From an uncultured Pelagibacteraceae bacterium (lineage in GTDB: Bacteria; Pseudomonadota; Alphaproteobacteria; Pelagibacterales; Pelagibacteraceae), in assembly GCA_902603665.1 (NCBI GenBank), contig CACKVV010000005.1:1-38252 (forward strand): a DNA stretch of 38,252 bases, read 5' to 3'. The position numbers and the translations under genes were made by a program. Below the pieces are notes generated by a model, which did no database searches, was not told where the DNA came from, and saw nothing but the letters and a program-made list of their open reading frames with translations. Below are positions 25,840 to 35,081 of this stretch, piece by piece (the first letter of the stretch is position 1; every line of letters begins with the position of its first letter).

Positions 25840-26970
25840 GTTTTTCAATTTTCTTGTTGTTGGCAGAATTTTAACATCATCAAATTCGGTAAGAGAATTT
25901 TGCTCAATAATTTTTTTTAATATTTTTGTGTATTCAACGCCAGTTTCAGCATATTTATCCAGATAATTTACAAGTAGAAGGCTGTTTAATTTACCTTCGT
26001 TATCTCTTTGAATTGCTCTTTCACGTCTGAATTCTTTATATCCTGAATGTGTATTTAAATTTCTTTGATATGCCTTCACAGATGCCTTTAAGACTTTAAA
26101 CTTTGCAACCTTATGCTTTGAATCTCCGTCTGCCCCAGCTGGTTTAATGCCTTCTCCAGACCAAGTCCATTGTCCAAAAAGTGCATTTCCTTCTTGTGCA
26201 AATCTAGATGTTCCCCATCCAGTCTCTTTAGCTGCTTGAGCAATCGCTAATGAAACCGGTATTTCATCCATTCTTATTTTTAAAGTTGAAAAATCCTTAC
26301 TTTTGACACCATATTGCTTAAATTTTTTAAATAGCCACTCTTTTTCTGTTTTTGAATTATTATTTTTATTTAAAATAGCGAAAAGCTTTTTTCTATCTAA
26401 GCGAATTTTTGTATTCTCTTCAATTATCAAAGGAAGTACGATTTGTATAAATAAATTCTTTCTCTTTTTTGTACTTTCTATTTTTTTCATTTCTCTGGGC
26501 AAATGATCAATGGTATTTCCAATATTTACTAACTTTGTTTCCTTAACTTTTTGAAGATTGTACTTTGTGTCCACAAATAATTGCTCGATTGTAGATGCAC
26601 TTAGTCTGGAAGTATTTAAATTATTTTCTTCAGAATTAAATACGTCTATATCGTCAAATATGCTTTCCAAATTTGTTTCTTCATCAACGTTTTCTTTTTT
26701 TAATATTTCCTTATTATTAAGTGTTAAATCAAAATTTTTTTTTGATATATTCGACACTTCAATATTGGCTCTGAAGTTTTCACTCATAAAATTAGTCATC
26801 ACAGGTAAACCAAAGAAAATCAAAATAACCAAACCGCTTGCTAAAGAAAACTTAGATAAACTCTTGTAATCTTTTTTAAAGAAAGTTTTTTTATTTTTCT
26901 TTTTAAGGTTTTTTAATTTAAAAGAGTTTGGTTTTATGAAAATTAATTCATTTCTATTTTTTTTAGACAT
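25831..26970 (-). CDS. membrane-anchored Bax-like glucosaminidase
   Basis: A 379-residue putative peptidoglycan hydrolase. It has a strongly basic cytoplasmic N-terminus (about 40 residues), one TM segment (FSLASGLVILIFFGLPVMTNF, about 41-61) and a low-complexity acidic linker. The C-terminal mannosyl-glycoprotein endo-beta-N-acetylglucosaminidase-like domain has its catalytic Glu in QAAKETGWGTSRFA (Glu249), then GNALFGQWTW and AYQRNLNTHSGYKEFR, matching E. coli Bax. The likely role is periplasmic cleavage of peptidoglycan glycan chains. It lies on the other strand from the deacetylase, tail to tail, and 39 bases after nfuA, with which it could be co-transcribed. Confidence 0.85.
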   Translation of the reverse strand: MSKKNRNELIFIKPNSFKLKNLKKKNKKTFFKKDYKSLSKFSLASGLVILIFFGLPVMTNFMSENFRANIEVSNISKKNFDLTLNNKEILKKENVDEETNLESIFDDIDVFNSEENNLNTSRLSASTIEQLFVDTKYNLQKVKETKLVNIGNTIDHLPREMKKIESTKKRKNLFIQIVLPLIIEENTKIRLDRKKLFAILNKNNNSKTEKEWLFKKFKQYGVKSKDFSTLKIRMDEIPVSLAIAQAAKETGWGTSRFAQEGNALFGQWTWSGEGIKPAGADGDSKHKVAKFKVLKASVKAYQRNLNTHSGYKEFRRERAIQRDNEGKLNSLLLVNYLDKYAETGVEYTKILKKIIEQNSLTEFDDVKILPTTRKLKNLI

Positions 26971-27009
26971 AAAGTAAGTATTTTAATTATATAAAAATAA
27001 TTTATTATT

Positions 27010-27552
27010 TTAAACTGCTAAAACTTCTTTAACTTCAGGAATATAATGTGTTAGTAAATTTTGAACTCCTTGCTTTAGCGTCATAGTTGAAGACGGACAA
27101 CCTGAACAACTTCCTTGTAATTCCACTTTGACTTTACCATCTATAAATTCTTTGAATTTTATATCTCCACCATCTTTTGCAACTGCAGGTCTAACTTTAG
27201 TCTCTAAAATATAGATTATTTTTTTCTCAATTTCATTTAAATTTTCATCAGACTCATTTTGACCTAATTTATCAATAATACACTTATTTCCCTCTGCATA
27301 ATACTCATTTATGTAAGATATAATTATATGCTGTATATCATCCCAATTATTTTCATCTATCTTGTTAACTGATAAAAAATCTTCACCTAAAAAAATACCG
27401 GTTACCCCATTTATTGACAGAATATTTCTCAGCAAAGTATTTTTTGTGTCATCTTTATTAACGATCTCGAAAGGTCCATTATTTGAAACTGGACGTCCTG
27501 GTATAAACTTTAATGAGTTAGGGTTAGGTGTTTTTTGAGTTTGTACAAACAT
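27010..27552 (-). CDS. NfuA/Nfu-type iron-sulfur cluster carrier
   Basis: A 180-residue Fe-S delivery protein. The N-terminal Nfu_N domain starts MFVQTQKTPNPNSLKFIPG, the form shared with mitochondrial NFU1. The C-terminal NifU-like domain carries the cluster-binding CSGC (C149, C152) in GSCSGCPSSTMTLKQGV. This is the alphaproteobacterial/mitochondrial architecture, not the E. coli NfuA type with a degenerate A-type domain. It follows trpS by 37 bases. In rhizobia a universal-stress gene often lies between them; none is present here. Confidence 0.93.
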   Translation of the reverse strand: MFVQTQKTPNPNSLKFIPGRPVSNNGPFEIVNKDDTKNTLLRNILSINGVTGIFLGEDFLSVNKIDENNWDDIQHIIISYINEYYAEGNKCIIDKLGQNESDENLNEIEKKIIYILETKVRPAVAKDGGDIKFKEFIDGKVKVELQGSCSGCPSSTMTLKQGVQNLLTHYIPEVKEVLAV

Positions 27553-27589
27553 TTCTTTAATATAAGAACTAAAAAAACATTTTAAATAG

Positions 27590-28591
27590 TTAAAAACCGA
27601 TTATTTTCTTCATTTCTCTAACTTTATTTTCAGCTATATCATTTGCTTTTTCTGCTCCAGCTAATAAAATTTTGTCCAGATAACTGGGATCATTTAATAA
27701 TTTATTTATTTCTTTTGCGATTGGAGAAATTTTATCAATTAATTGTTCGGAAAGATTTGTTTTAAACTCAGAGAAATTTTTACCACCAAACTCCTTTAAA
27801 GTAGTGTTAATACTTTGATTTTTTAAACTTGTATATATTCCAAGTAAATTTTCTGCCTCAGGTCTGTTTTCTAATTCTTCAACAATGTTAGGTATAGGAT
27901 GTGGATCTGTTTTTGCTTTTTTAATTTTATTAATTATTAAATCTTTACTATCTTTCAGATTTATTCTACTTAAATCTGACACGTCTGATTTACTCATTTT
28001 TTTTGTACCATCCTTTAAGCTCATAATTCTGGAAAATTGTTTTTGTATTAATGGTTCAGGAGGAACTAAGAAATCCTCAACATCATAATCGTTATTGAAT
28101 TTTTGAGCAATATCTCGACAAAGTTCTAAATGTTGCTTTTGATCATCACCAACTGGTACATGTGTTGCATCATACAACATAATATCTGCGGCCATAAGAA
28201 TTGGATAGATGTAGAGGCCTACGCTTGCTTTCTCCTTATCTTTTCCTGCTTTTTCCTTAAACTGTGTCATCCTCTTAAGCCAACCCATTCTGGCAATACA
28301 ACTCAACATCCAAGAACCCTCTGAGTGAGCGGGAACTAAAGATTGGTTGAACAAAATGCTTTTGTTTGGATTAAGTCCACTTGCAATGAATGTTGCAGCA
28401 GTTTCTCTGATATTATTTTTTAGTTCTTTTGGATCTTGTTTCAAAGTAATTGCATGCAAGTCAACAACACAATATATGCAATTATTATCCTCTTCATTCT
28501 GCAGTTCTACAAAATTTTTCATTGCACCTAAATAATTTCCTAAATGTAGATTTCCTGTTGGTTGGACTCCTGAAAAAATTTTTTTAGCCAT
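27590..28591 (-). CDS. trpS: tryptophanyl-tRNA synthetase
   Basis: Class I aminoacyl-tRNA synthetase charging tRNA-Trp. The HIGH-like signature is seen in [12 protein letters not shown] (about 11-22) and the KMSKS loop as [10 protein letters not shown] (about 197-206). [14 protein letters not shown] is a further family motif. At 333 residues it is standard length. It begins 4 bases after the murJ stop, matching the conserved alphaproteobacterial murJ-trpS order. Confidence 0.97.
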   Translation of the reverse strand: MAKKIFSGVQPTGNLHLGNYLGAMKNFVELQNEEDNNCIYCVVDLHAITLKQDPKELKNNIRETAATFIASGLNPNKSILFNQSLVPAHSEGSWMLSCIARMGWLKRMTQFKEKAGKDKEKASVGLYIYPILMAADIMLYDATHVPVGDDQKQHLELCRDIAQKFNNDYDVEDFLVPPEPLIQKQFSRIMSLKDGTKKMSKSDVSDLSRINLKDSKDLIINKIKKAKTDPHPIPNIVEELENRPEAENLLGIYTSLKNQSINTTLKEFGGKNFSEFKTNLSEQLIDKISPIAKEINKLLNDPSYLDKILLAGAEKANDIAENKVREMKKIIGF

Positions 28592-28595
28592 AAAG

Positions 28596-30125
28596 TTAAT
28601 ATTTTATTTTAATATCTGATAATTTGAAAGCTTTAGTGACGATGGATATTAAAATATACATTACAAACGTTATAATTACTAAAATAATAATGCATAAAAA
28701 TTTATAATTATTCTCATAAGTCAAATATTCGGAAAAGAACTTAATTAAATATATAAATATAATCAAAGTAATAAAATTAGAAAAAAGTATTTTCAACATT
28801 GAAAAATGGAAATTACTTGAAAATTTAAAATAACTTTTTTTAATGACTATAATCATCAAAATTATACCATTTAACCAAGAAGATATTGTTGTTGCAATTG
28901 GAATAATTATAAACCCAATTTCGTCAAAGAAAATAACACTAATAAAAATATTAATTGCTACTGATAACAAAGAAATTTTAAATGGAGTATTGGTGTCATT
29001 TCTAGCAAACAAAAAACTGGAGAATATCTTTATTAATGAAAATGCAGGTAAGCCAATAGAAAAATAAAATAACGCTCTAGCTGAATTTTTTACACTTTCA
29101 ATATCAAATGAACCGTATCCAAATAGTGAGGAAGTTATTTCCTCTGAAGCAAAAATCAAAGCAAATGACGCAGGTAAACTTAGAAATAAACTTAATTCTA
29201 AAGCCTTATTTTGTATTTCTGAAATTTTAAATTTATCTTCTGTTTGAACATATTTGCTTAAATTTGGAAGTATCACTGTACCTATTGCTATCCCTGCTAT
29301 TGCAAGATTTATCTGATAAATTCTATCTGCATAATATAAATAAGACACTGCACTTGCTTGAAATGAAGCAATAATAGTACCAACTAAGATATTTATTTGA
29401 GTTACTCCTGAAGCAAATACACTTGGCAAAAGTTTTTTAAAGAATAATTTTATATTATCATTTATTTTTATTTTTAAATTAAAATTAGGAAAATAAAATT
29501 TTCTTACGAAAAAAATAAGAAATATAAACTGTACTAATCCTGCAACAGATACTGTGTATGATAAATAGTAAACTAATGAGTCTCCAAACTTATTAGCGAA
29601 GATAAAACACAGAATTAATAAAATATTTAAAATAATTGGCGCGGCGGCTGCAGCTGCAAATTTGTTATGAGAGTTTAGAATCGCTGATAAAAAAGAAGCT
29701 AGCGAAATAAAAAGTAAAAAAGGAAAAGTAAGTCTTGTTAAATTTATAGCTAATTGCATTTTTTCTTTATCATCACTGAAACCAGGAGCTATAATTTTCA
29801 CAAATCCTGGCATGAAAATTTCAATTAGAATAGTAGTAACCAAAAGAAAGAAAACTAATAAATTAAAAACAGAATTAGCAAACTCTCTCGCTTTATCCTT
29901 GCCTTTGATTAATTCGCCAGAGTAAGATGGAACAAAAGCTGCATTAAATGTTCCTTCAGAAAATAACCTTCTAAAAGTGTTTGGAATCCTAAATGCTACA
30001 AAAAAAGCATCAGCTAATGGCCCAGAACCTAAATAGAGAGCGATAAAGAAATCTCTGACATAACCAAGTACTCTGCTTATCAAAACAAAAAAACTAAATG
30101 TGCCAGTTGACTTAATTATGTTCAT
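28596..30125 (-). CDS. murJ: lipid II flippase MurJ (MviN)
   Basis: Inner-membrane transporter that flips lipid II for peptidoglycan synthesis. The MviN signature is present from the start: [41 protein letters not shown] and AAFVPSY. About 14 hydrophobic segments run through 509 residues, the normal topology. It diverges from maeB across a 50-base gap and is followed by trpS. Confidence 0.96.
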   Translation of the reverse strand: MNIIKSTGTFSFFVLISRVLGYVRDFFIALYLGSGPLADAFFVAFRIPNTFRRLFSEGTFNAAFVPSYSGELIKGKDKAREFANSVFNLLVFFLLVTTILIEIFMPGFVKIIAPGFSDDKEKMQLAINLTRLTFPFLLFISLASFLSAILNSHNKFAAAAAAPIILNILLILCFIFANKFGDSLVYYLSYTVSVAGLVQFIFLIFFVRKFYFPNFNLKIKINDNIKLFFKKLLPSVFASGVTQINILVGTIIASFQASAVSYLYYADRIYQINLAIAGIAIGTVILPNLSKYVQTEDKFKISEIQNKALELSLFLSLPASFALIFASEEITSSLFGYGSFDIESVKNSARALFYFSIGLPAFSLIKIFSSFLFARNDTNTPFKISLLSVAINIFISVIFFDEIGFIIIPIATTISSWLNGIILMIIVIKKSYFKFSSNFHFSMLKILFSNFITLIIFIYLIKFFSEYLTYENNYKFLCIIILVIITFVMYILISIVTKAFKLSDIKIKY

Positions 30126-30144
30126 AAATCATATTAGTCATAAT

Positions 30145-30170
30145 TTAGATCTAATTGTATATTTAAATAT
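30145..30170. promoter_or_regulatory. two palindromes in the murJ-maeB divergent promoter region
   Basis: TTAGATCTAA (30145-30154) and ATATTTAAATAT (30159-30170) are perfect palindromes within the 50-base gap between divergent start codons. They may be regulator sites or parts of promoters; the second is AT-only and weakly informative. Confidence 0.35.
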
Positions 30171-30175
30171 CCAAA

Positions 30176-32464
30176 ATGAAAAAAGTTAAAATAGAACATT
30201 ATTCTGATAAAGAGGCTCTTGATTTTCATACCAATGAAAAATCAGGAAAAATTGAAATAAATTCATCCAAACCGATGACTACTAAAAGAGATTTGGCTCT
30301 CGCTTATTCTCCAGGTGTTGCTGCTCCAGTTAAAGCTATCGCAGAAAATCCTGATCTTGCATATGAATATACAACAAAAGGTAATTTAGTTGCTGTAATT
30401 AGTAATGGGTCTGCAATCCTTGGTCTTGGTAATTTAGGGGCTGTTGCATCTAAACCAGTAATGGAGGGAAAAGCAGTTTTATTTAAAAGATTTGCGGATA
30501 TTGACTCTATAGATTTAGAGATAGATTCAAACGATACGAACGAAATAATAAATTCAATTAAGAATTTTTCAAAAAGTTTTGGAGGTATTAACTTAGAGGA
30601 TATTGCTGCTCCAGACTGCTTCGTAATAGAAGAAAAACTAAAAGAAATTTTAGATATTCCTGTTTTTCATGATGACCAACATGGCACTGCAATTATTACA
30701 ACCGCAGCACTAATAAATGCAGTAGACATTGCTAAAAAAAGTTTGAAAAAAGTGAAAATTGTAATCAATGGGGCAGGTGCTGCAGCTATGGCTTGTGCTA
30801 ATTTATTTAAAAGCTCAGGTGTTCCTCAAAAAAATATTACTATGTTAGACAGAAAAGGAGTGATTTACAGGGGAAGAGATAATTTAAATCAATGGAAATC
30901 AGCTCATGCAGTTGAAACGAAAAATAGGACATTGTCTGACGCTATTGATGGTGCAGATGTTTTTTTAGGATTATCTGCAGCAGGCGCTCTCAAAAAAGAG
31001 ATGGTCAAAAAAATGGCAAAAAACCCAATAATTTTTGCATGCGCAAATCCAGATCCAGAAATTACACCAGAACAAGTTGAAGAAGTTAGAAATGATGCAA
31101 TTATTGCTACAGGTAGATCAGATTATCCCAACCAAGTAAATAACTTAATTGGTTTTCCATATATATTTAGAGGGGCACTGGATGTAAGAGCGAAAACAAT
31201 TAATGAGGAAATGAAAACTGCTGCAGCAGATGCTATTGCAAAACTTGCAAGAGAAATTGTTCCAGAGGAAGTGGCTGCTGCGATGGGAGGTGAGACACCT
31301 TCTTACGGTAATGAATACATCATTCCCTCTACATTTGATCCAAGGTTGATTAGCGTTATTCCAGTTGCAGTAGCAAAAGCTGCAATGTCAAGTGGAGTTG
31401 CTAGAAAGAATATTGAAAATTTTGATATATATTCTGAACAACTTAAACAAAGATTAGATCCATCAGTAACTATTATGCAAGGAATAAATTCAAAAATTAA
31501 AAAAAATAAAAAAAGAGTTGTATTTGCAGATGGGGAAGATGAAAATACACTTAAAGCTGCAATAGCTTTTAAAAATAGTAATCTTGGAACACCTATTATT
31601 GTTGCAAAAGAAAAAGTTGTCAAAGAAAGATTAAAAGAAATTGGATATGGAGAAAATTTTGATATCGAGATTGTGAATTCAACTAAAAAAGAAAAGAGAG
31701 AAAAATATGTAAACTTTTTATTTAAAAAATTGCAAAGAGAAGAAGGCTTATTAGAGAGAGATTGTGATCGAATGGTAAGAAACGACAGAGTTATATGGGG
31801 CTCTTGTATGGTGGCATGTGGAGATGCAGATGCAATGGTGACTGGAAATACACGAAGATATGCCCAGTCTCTTCAAAAGATTAAAAAAGTTGTTGAACCA
31901 AGGCCAGGTGAAATTATGTTTGGGTTAAATATGGTTGTTAATAAAGGTAAAACTGTATTTATTGGAGATACTAGCGTTCATGAATACCCAACATCTGAAC
32001 AACTGGCTGAGATAGCTATTTCGGCTGCGAGAGTAGTAAGACTTTTTGGGTTTGATCCTAGAGTTGCCTTTCTTTCTCATTCAACTTTTGGACAACCATT
32101 AACTAGCAGAACAAAACACATTAGGGATGCTGTTGAAATTTTAAAAAATAAAGAAGTTGATTTTAAATTTGATGGAGACATGCAACCAGATGTGGCATTA
32201 AATAATGAGTATGCAGATCTTTATCCTTTTTCAGAAATTGTTGGTAAAGCAAATATATTAATTATGCCAGGACAACATAGTGCAACTATTTCCCACAAAA
32301 TGATGAAGTCTTTAGGTGGTGCTAAGGTGATTGGTCCTTTATTAATTGGTTTGGGACAACCAATTGAAATTGCTCCACTGAGATCCTCTACTTCTGATAT
32401 ATTAAATTTAGCCTCTGTTGCAGCGTATTCTGCAGGAGTAATTAATTATAAAAAACCAAATTAA
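30176..32464 (+). CDS. maeB: NADP-dependent malic enzyme with C-terminal phosphotransacetylase-like domain
   Basis: Converts malate to pyruvate and CO2 with NADP reduction, linking the TCA cycle to acetyl-CoA and NADPH supply. The malic N-terminal domain has YSPGVAAPVKAI, ILGLGNLGAVASKPVMEGKAVLFK and FHDDQHGTA. The NAD-binding domain has VINGAGAAAMACANL and FACANPDPEITPEQ. From about residue 435 a phosphate acetyltransferase-like domain follows (RVVFADGEDENTLKAA ... MPGQHSATISHKM). At 762 residues this is the typical MaeB hybrid; the PTA domain is usually regulatory, not catalytic. It is single-gene, and its stop overlaps the convergent BON gene by 4 bases. Confidence 0.96.
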   Translation: MKKVKIEHYSDKEALDFHTNEKSGKIEINSSKPMTTKRDLALAYSPGVAAPVKAIAENPDLAYEYTTKGNLVAVISNGSAILGLGNLGAVASKPVMEGKAVLFKRFADIDSIDLEIDSNDTNEIINSIKNFSKSFGGINLEDIAAPDCFVIEEKLKEILDIPVFHDDQHGTAIITTAALINAVDIAKKSLKKVKIVINGAGAAAMACANLFKSSGVPQKNITMLDRKGVIYRGRDNLNQWKSAHAVETKNRTLSDAIDGADVFLGLSAAGALKKEMVKKMAKNPIIFACANPDPEITPEQVEEVRNDAIIATGRSDYPNQVNNLIGFPYIFRGALDVRAKTINEEMKTAAADAIAKLAREIVPEEVAAAMGGETPSYGNEYIIPSTFDPRLISVIPVAVAKAAMSSGVARKNIENFDIYSEQLKQRLDPSVTIMQGINSKIKKNKKRVVFADGEDENTLKAAIAFKNSNLGTPIIVAKEKVVKERLKEIGYGENFDIEIVNSTKKEKREKYVNFLFKKLQREEGLLERDCDRMVRNDRVIWGSCMVACGDADAMVTGNTRRYAQSLQKIKKVVEPRPGEIMFGLNMVVNKGKTVFIGDTSVHEYPTSEQLAEIAISAARVVRLFGFDPRVAFLSHSTFGQPLTSRTKHIRDAVEILKNKEVDFKFDGDMQPDVALNNEYADLYPFSEIVGKANILIMPGQHSATISHKMMKSLGGAKVIGPLLIGLGQPIEIAPLRSSTSDILNLASVAAYSAGVINYKKPN

Positions 32465-33054
32465 TTTTTAATTATTCTAAGATCTTCTACTAGTAATATA
32501 CTTGAAATTACATCTTCGACATCAAGAATTTGTTTTGCTTCATTAATAACTTCTGCTCTTTCTTCTTCACTTTCAGCAATACCATAAATATAAATTTTTT
32601 TTTTATAAGTATCTATATTGTAATTGGAAGACTTTATTTTTTTACTAGCGATTATAGCTGCACGTAACTGTGAAGTAATTAAGAGATCTTTTGCAGATTG
32701 TTGAAGGTTAAACTTCTCTTTTATCTTAAGATCGTTTTTAACCGATCTTGCACCTTTTATTTCCCAAGCCAACTTTGTTATTTTCAATTTTTCTTCAATT
32801 GTTTCGACTTTGCCAGTTATGAATATTCTTCCATCTATAACTTTTGGCTTAACAGCTAAAAAGTACTTTCCATCCATATTTATAATTTTAGCACTCAAAT
32901 TTTTTTGCATTATATTATCATCTATCTGAGTTCCTATAGTTCTTGGATCTGTTGCAATTGATACTCCAGTACCAAGAACTCCTGTTGATGAAGCACCTAC
33001 ACACCCATTTAAAATTATTAAAAATATAAAAAGGTAAAGTTTATTTTTTATCAT
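32461..33054 (-). CDS. BON-domain outer-membrane lipoprotein (DolP/YraP-like)
   Basis: A 197-residue lipoprotein: the signal peptide LYLFIFLIILNGC ends in a lipobox (LNGC, Cys at about residue 18), so it is probably processed by Lnt made in the same window. Two BON (OsmY-type) domains follow, one around residues 45-115 (KVIDGRIFITGKVE) and one around 120-190 (YKKKIYIYGIAESEEERAEVINEAKQI). This is the architecture of E. coli DolP, which protects outer-membrane integrity. Its start overlaps rsmI by 14 bases, and the rsmI / LpoA / DolP neighbourhood matches the yraL-yraM-yraP region of E. coli without yraN and diaA. Confidence 0.85.
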   Translation of the reverse strand: MIKNKLYLFIFLIILNGCVGASSTGVLGTGVSIATDPRTIGTQIDDNIMQKNLSAKIINMDGKYFLAVKPKVIDGRIFITGKVETIEEKLKITKLAWEIKGARSVKNDLKIKEKFNLQQSAKDLLITSQLRAAIIASKKIKSSNYNIDTYKKKIYIYGIAESEEERAEVINEAKQILDVEDVISSILLVEDLRIIKN

Positions 33055-33901
33055 TTTTAATTTCTAAGCAGTAATTATATATAACTTTTTTTTGATAGTT
33101 TTTTTTACTACAAATTAATTTCACTATATTTTTAATTGATTTGGTTTTTAATAACTTTTTTACTTCTTTCTTATCTGATTCTTCTAATTCAATTAACTTT
33201 TTTTGGATATTTGTATTCTCAGAAATTATTACTGTTACTTCTCCTTTTTTCGATATGCTCAAATTATCTAATTTATCCGAAGTAATTCTTGTATACTCCT
33301 CATGAAACTTGGTAATTTCTCTACAGATTACTATATCTCTTTTTGGAAAATAAAGTTTTAAATCATTAATAATTTTGTAGAGTTTGTTTGGTGATATAAA
33401 AAATACAACTGTACATCCAAAACTTGATGCTTTTTGAAGATTTAATTTAAGGTCATTTTTTTTTTCAGGCAAAAAACCTAGGAATAAGTATCTATCTGAA
33501 AAACCACTTATAGAAATACCTGCACTAACTGACGATGCGCCAGGTATGGGAAAGATATCGATTGAATGCTCTATACATTCTTTAATAAGCATTTGACCTG
33601 GGTCTGAGATTGCTGGAGTTCCTGCGTCAGATATCAAACAGACAATTTTGTCTTGTTCTAGCTTTTCTATAATTTCTTTTATTTTTTCTCTCTCATTGAA
33701 TTTATGATAAGAAATTAGATGTTTTTTTATATTAAAATGATTTAACAATTTTTTTGAGACCCGTGTGTCTTCACACAAAATTAGATCACATTTTTTAAGT
33801 ACTTCTATAGCTCTTAAAGTAATATCCCCAAGATTTCCAATGGGTGTCGCAACACAATATAGCCCAGGTTTAAGTTTATTTAGAATTTCATAATGATGCA
33901 T
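33041..33901 (-). CDS. rsmI: 16S rRNA (cytidine1402-2'-O)-methyltransferase
   Basis: Tetrapyrrole-methylase-fold enzyme that 2'-O-methylates C1402 in the ribosomal decoding centre. LYCVATPIGNLGDITLRA, CEDTRVSKKLLNHF, YHKFNE, LISDAGTPAISDPG and PIPGASSV are all family hallmarks, in order. At 286 residues it is the normal size. It diverges from the LpoA-like gene across 28 bases. Confidence 0.97.
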   Translation of the reverse strand: MHHYEILNKLKPGLYCVATPIGNLGDITLRAIEVLKKCDLILCEDTRVSKKLLNHFNIKKHLISYHKFNEREKIKEIIEKLEQDKIVCLISDAGTPAISDPGQMLIKECIEHSIDIFPIPGASSVSAGISISGFSDRYLFLGFLPEKKNDLKLNLQKASSFGCTVVFFISPNKLYKIINDLKLYFPKRDIVICREITKFHEEYTRITSDKLDNLSISKKGEVTVIISENTNIQKKLIELEESDKKEVKKLLKTKSIKNIVKLICSKKNYQKKVIYNYCLEIKNDKK

Positions 33902-33929
33902 AATTCAAAATTATATTATTAATAATTAA

Positions 33930-35081
33930 ATGAAAACTTTATTTAAAAAAATATTAATATTAATCTTTATATGCTTATTGCCTTCAAGCAAAATATTTGC
34001 AGAAAGCAAAATTAGAATTGGTCTTATAGTGCCCTTAAGTGGAGAATATTCAGCTATTGGAGACTCAATTATTAAATCAACAAGACTCGCACTTAACAAA
34101 ATTAATGATGAAAAATTTGAAATTGTGCCTGGGGATACAAAGGCTAATCCAATTGACGCATTAAAAGCATCTAAAAATCTTTATGATCGAGGTATTAAAA
34201 TTATTATAGGTCCAGTTTTTAATCAAAGTACAAAGTATCTTGATGAATTAAATGATGTAACTTTTATATCATTTACAAATAAAATTTATGGAAATCCTTC
34301 AAATGTAATAAGTGCAGGTGTTAACGCAATTTCACAATTTCAAACAATTGATAAATTTAGGAATTTAAATGAGATCCAAAGGACTATTATTTTGATCCCT
34401 AAAAGTGACTACCGAAAAGAAGTTGAACAGGCTATCAAAAAAACAAAACTAAAATTAAAAGATAAATATTTTTATGATATGGAGCCTACATTGCTTACTT
34501 CACAAATCGAAAAAGTTACAAGATACCCTGAAAGAAAACAGAATTTGCTTAATGAAATTGAAAGGATCGAAAACTCATCATTAATAAATAAACAAAAAAA
34601 ATTAGAGGAATTAAATAAAAAAGATACTCTAGGTGGGATAAACTTTGACTCAGTTATTATTGCTGATTTTGGTGAAAGTTTGAAGAGTGTGGCTACATCT
34701 CTTTTGTATACAGATGTTTCTTCAAAAAGGATTTCTTACATTACTTTAAATCAGTGGTTTGATAATTCACTTTTAAAAGAAAATTCACTTCAACCAATTT
34801 ATTTTCCATCAATTAATAAAGAAAATTTTGAATTATTTAAGGTTGAATATGACAATGCATATAAAAAAAAGGCAAATCAACTTTCTTTTTTAAGTTATGA
34901 CCTTGTAGGTTTAGTTTACTTTTTAATTTATAGTAACAATTTTGATCAAGATAAAAAAATATTTTATGAAAAAAATAAATTCAAAGGAAAAATAGGTATT
35001 TTTGAGATCGATAAGAACACAATCACACACCAATTAAATTTTTACAGTATAAATAATGGAAAATTTATAAAAATTTTCTAA
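33930..35081 (+). CDS. LpoA/YraM-like periplasmic-binding-fold protein (penicillin-binding-protein activator family)
   Basis: A 383-residue exported protein with a type I periplasmic-binding fold like the C-terminal domain of LpoA, the outer-membrane activator of PBP1A. The signal peptide (LFKKILILIFICLLPSSKIFA) is followed by IRIGLIVPLSGEYSAIG, the typical start of this fold, and IIIGPVFNQ. Unlike E. coli LpoA there is no lipobox cysteine at the cleavage site and no N-terminal TPR domain, so it may be soluble in the periplasm. The family assignment leans on the rsmI neighbourhood; a leucine-binding ABC-transporter component is the alternative. It overlaps the convergent rdgB by 17 bases. Confidence 0.78.
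   Translation: MKTLFKKILILIFICLLPSSKIFAESKIRIGLIVPLSGEYSAIGDSIIKSTRLALNKINDEKFEIVPGDTKANPIDALKASKNLYDRGIKIIIGPVFNQSTKYLDELNDVTFISFTNKIYGNPSNVISAGVNAISQFQTIDKFRNLNEIQRTIILIPKSDYRKEVEQAIKKTKLKLKDKYFYDMEPTLLTSQIEKVTRYPERKQNLLNEIERIENSSLINKQKKLEELNKKDTLGGINFDSVIIADFGESLKSVATSLLYTDVSSKRISYITLNQWFDNSLLKENSLQPIYFPSINKENFELFKVEYDNAYKKKANQLSFLSYDLVGLVYFLIYSNNFDQDKKIFYEKNKFKGKIGIFEIDKNTITHQLNFYSINNGKFIKIF

Noticed and set aside
26303-26869. Plus-strand open frames inside the glucosaminidase gene
   Set aside because: Their phenylalanine/serine-rich sequence is what the opposite strand of a lysine/asparagine-rich gene gives; no start signal or motif.
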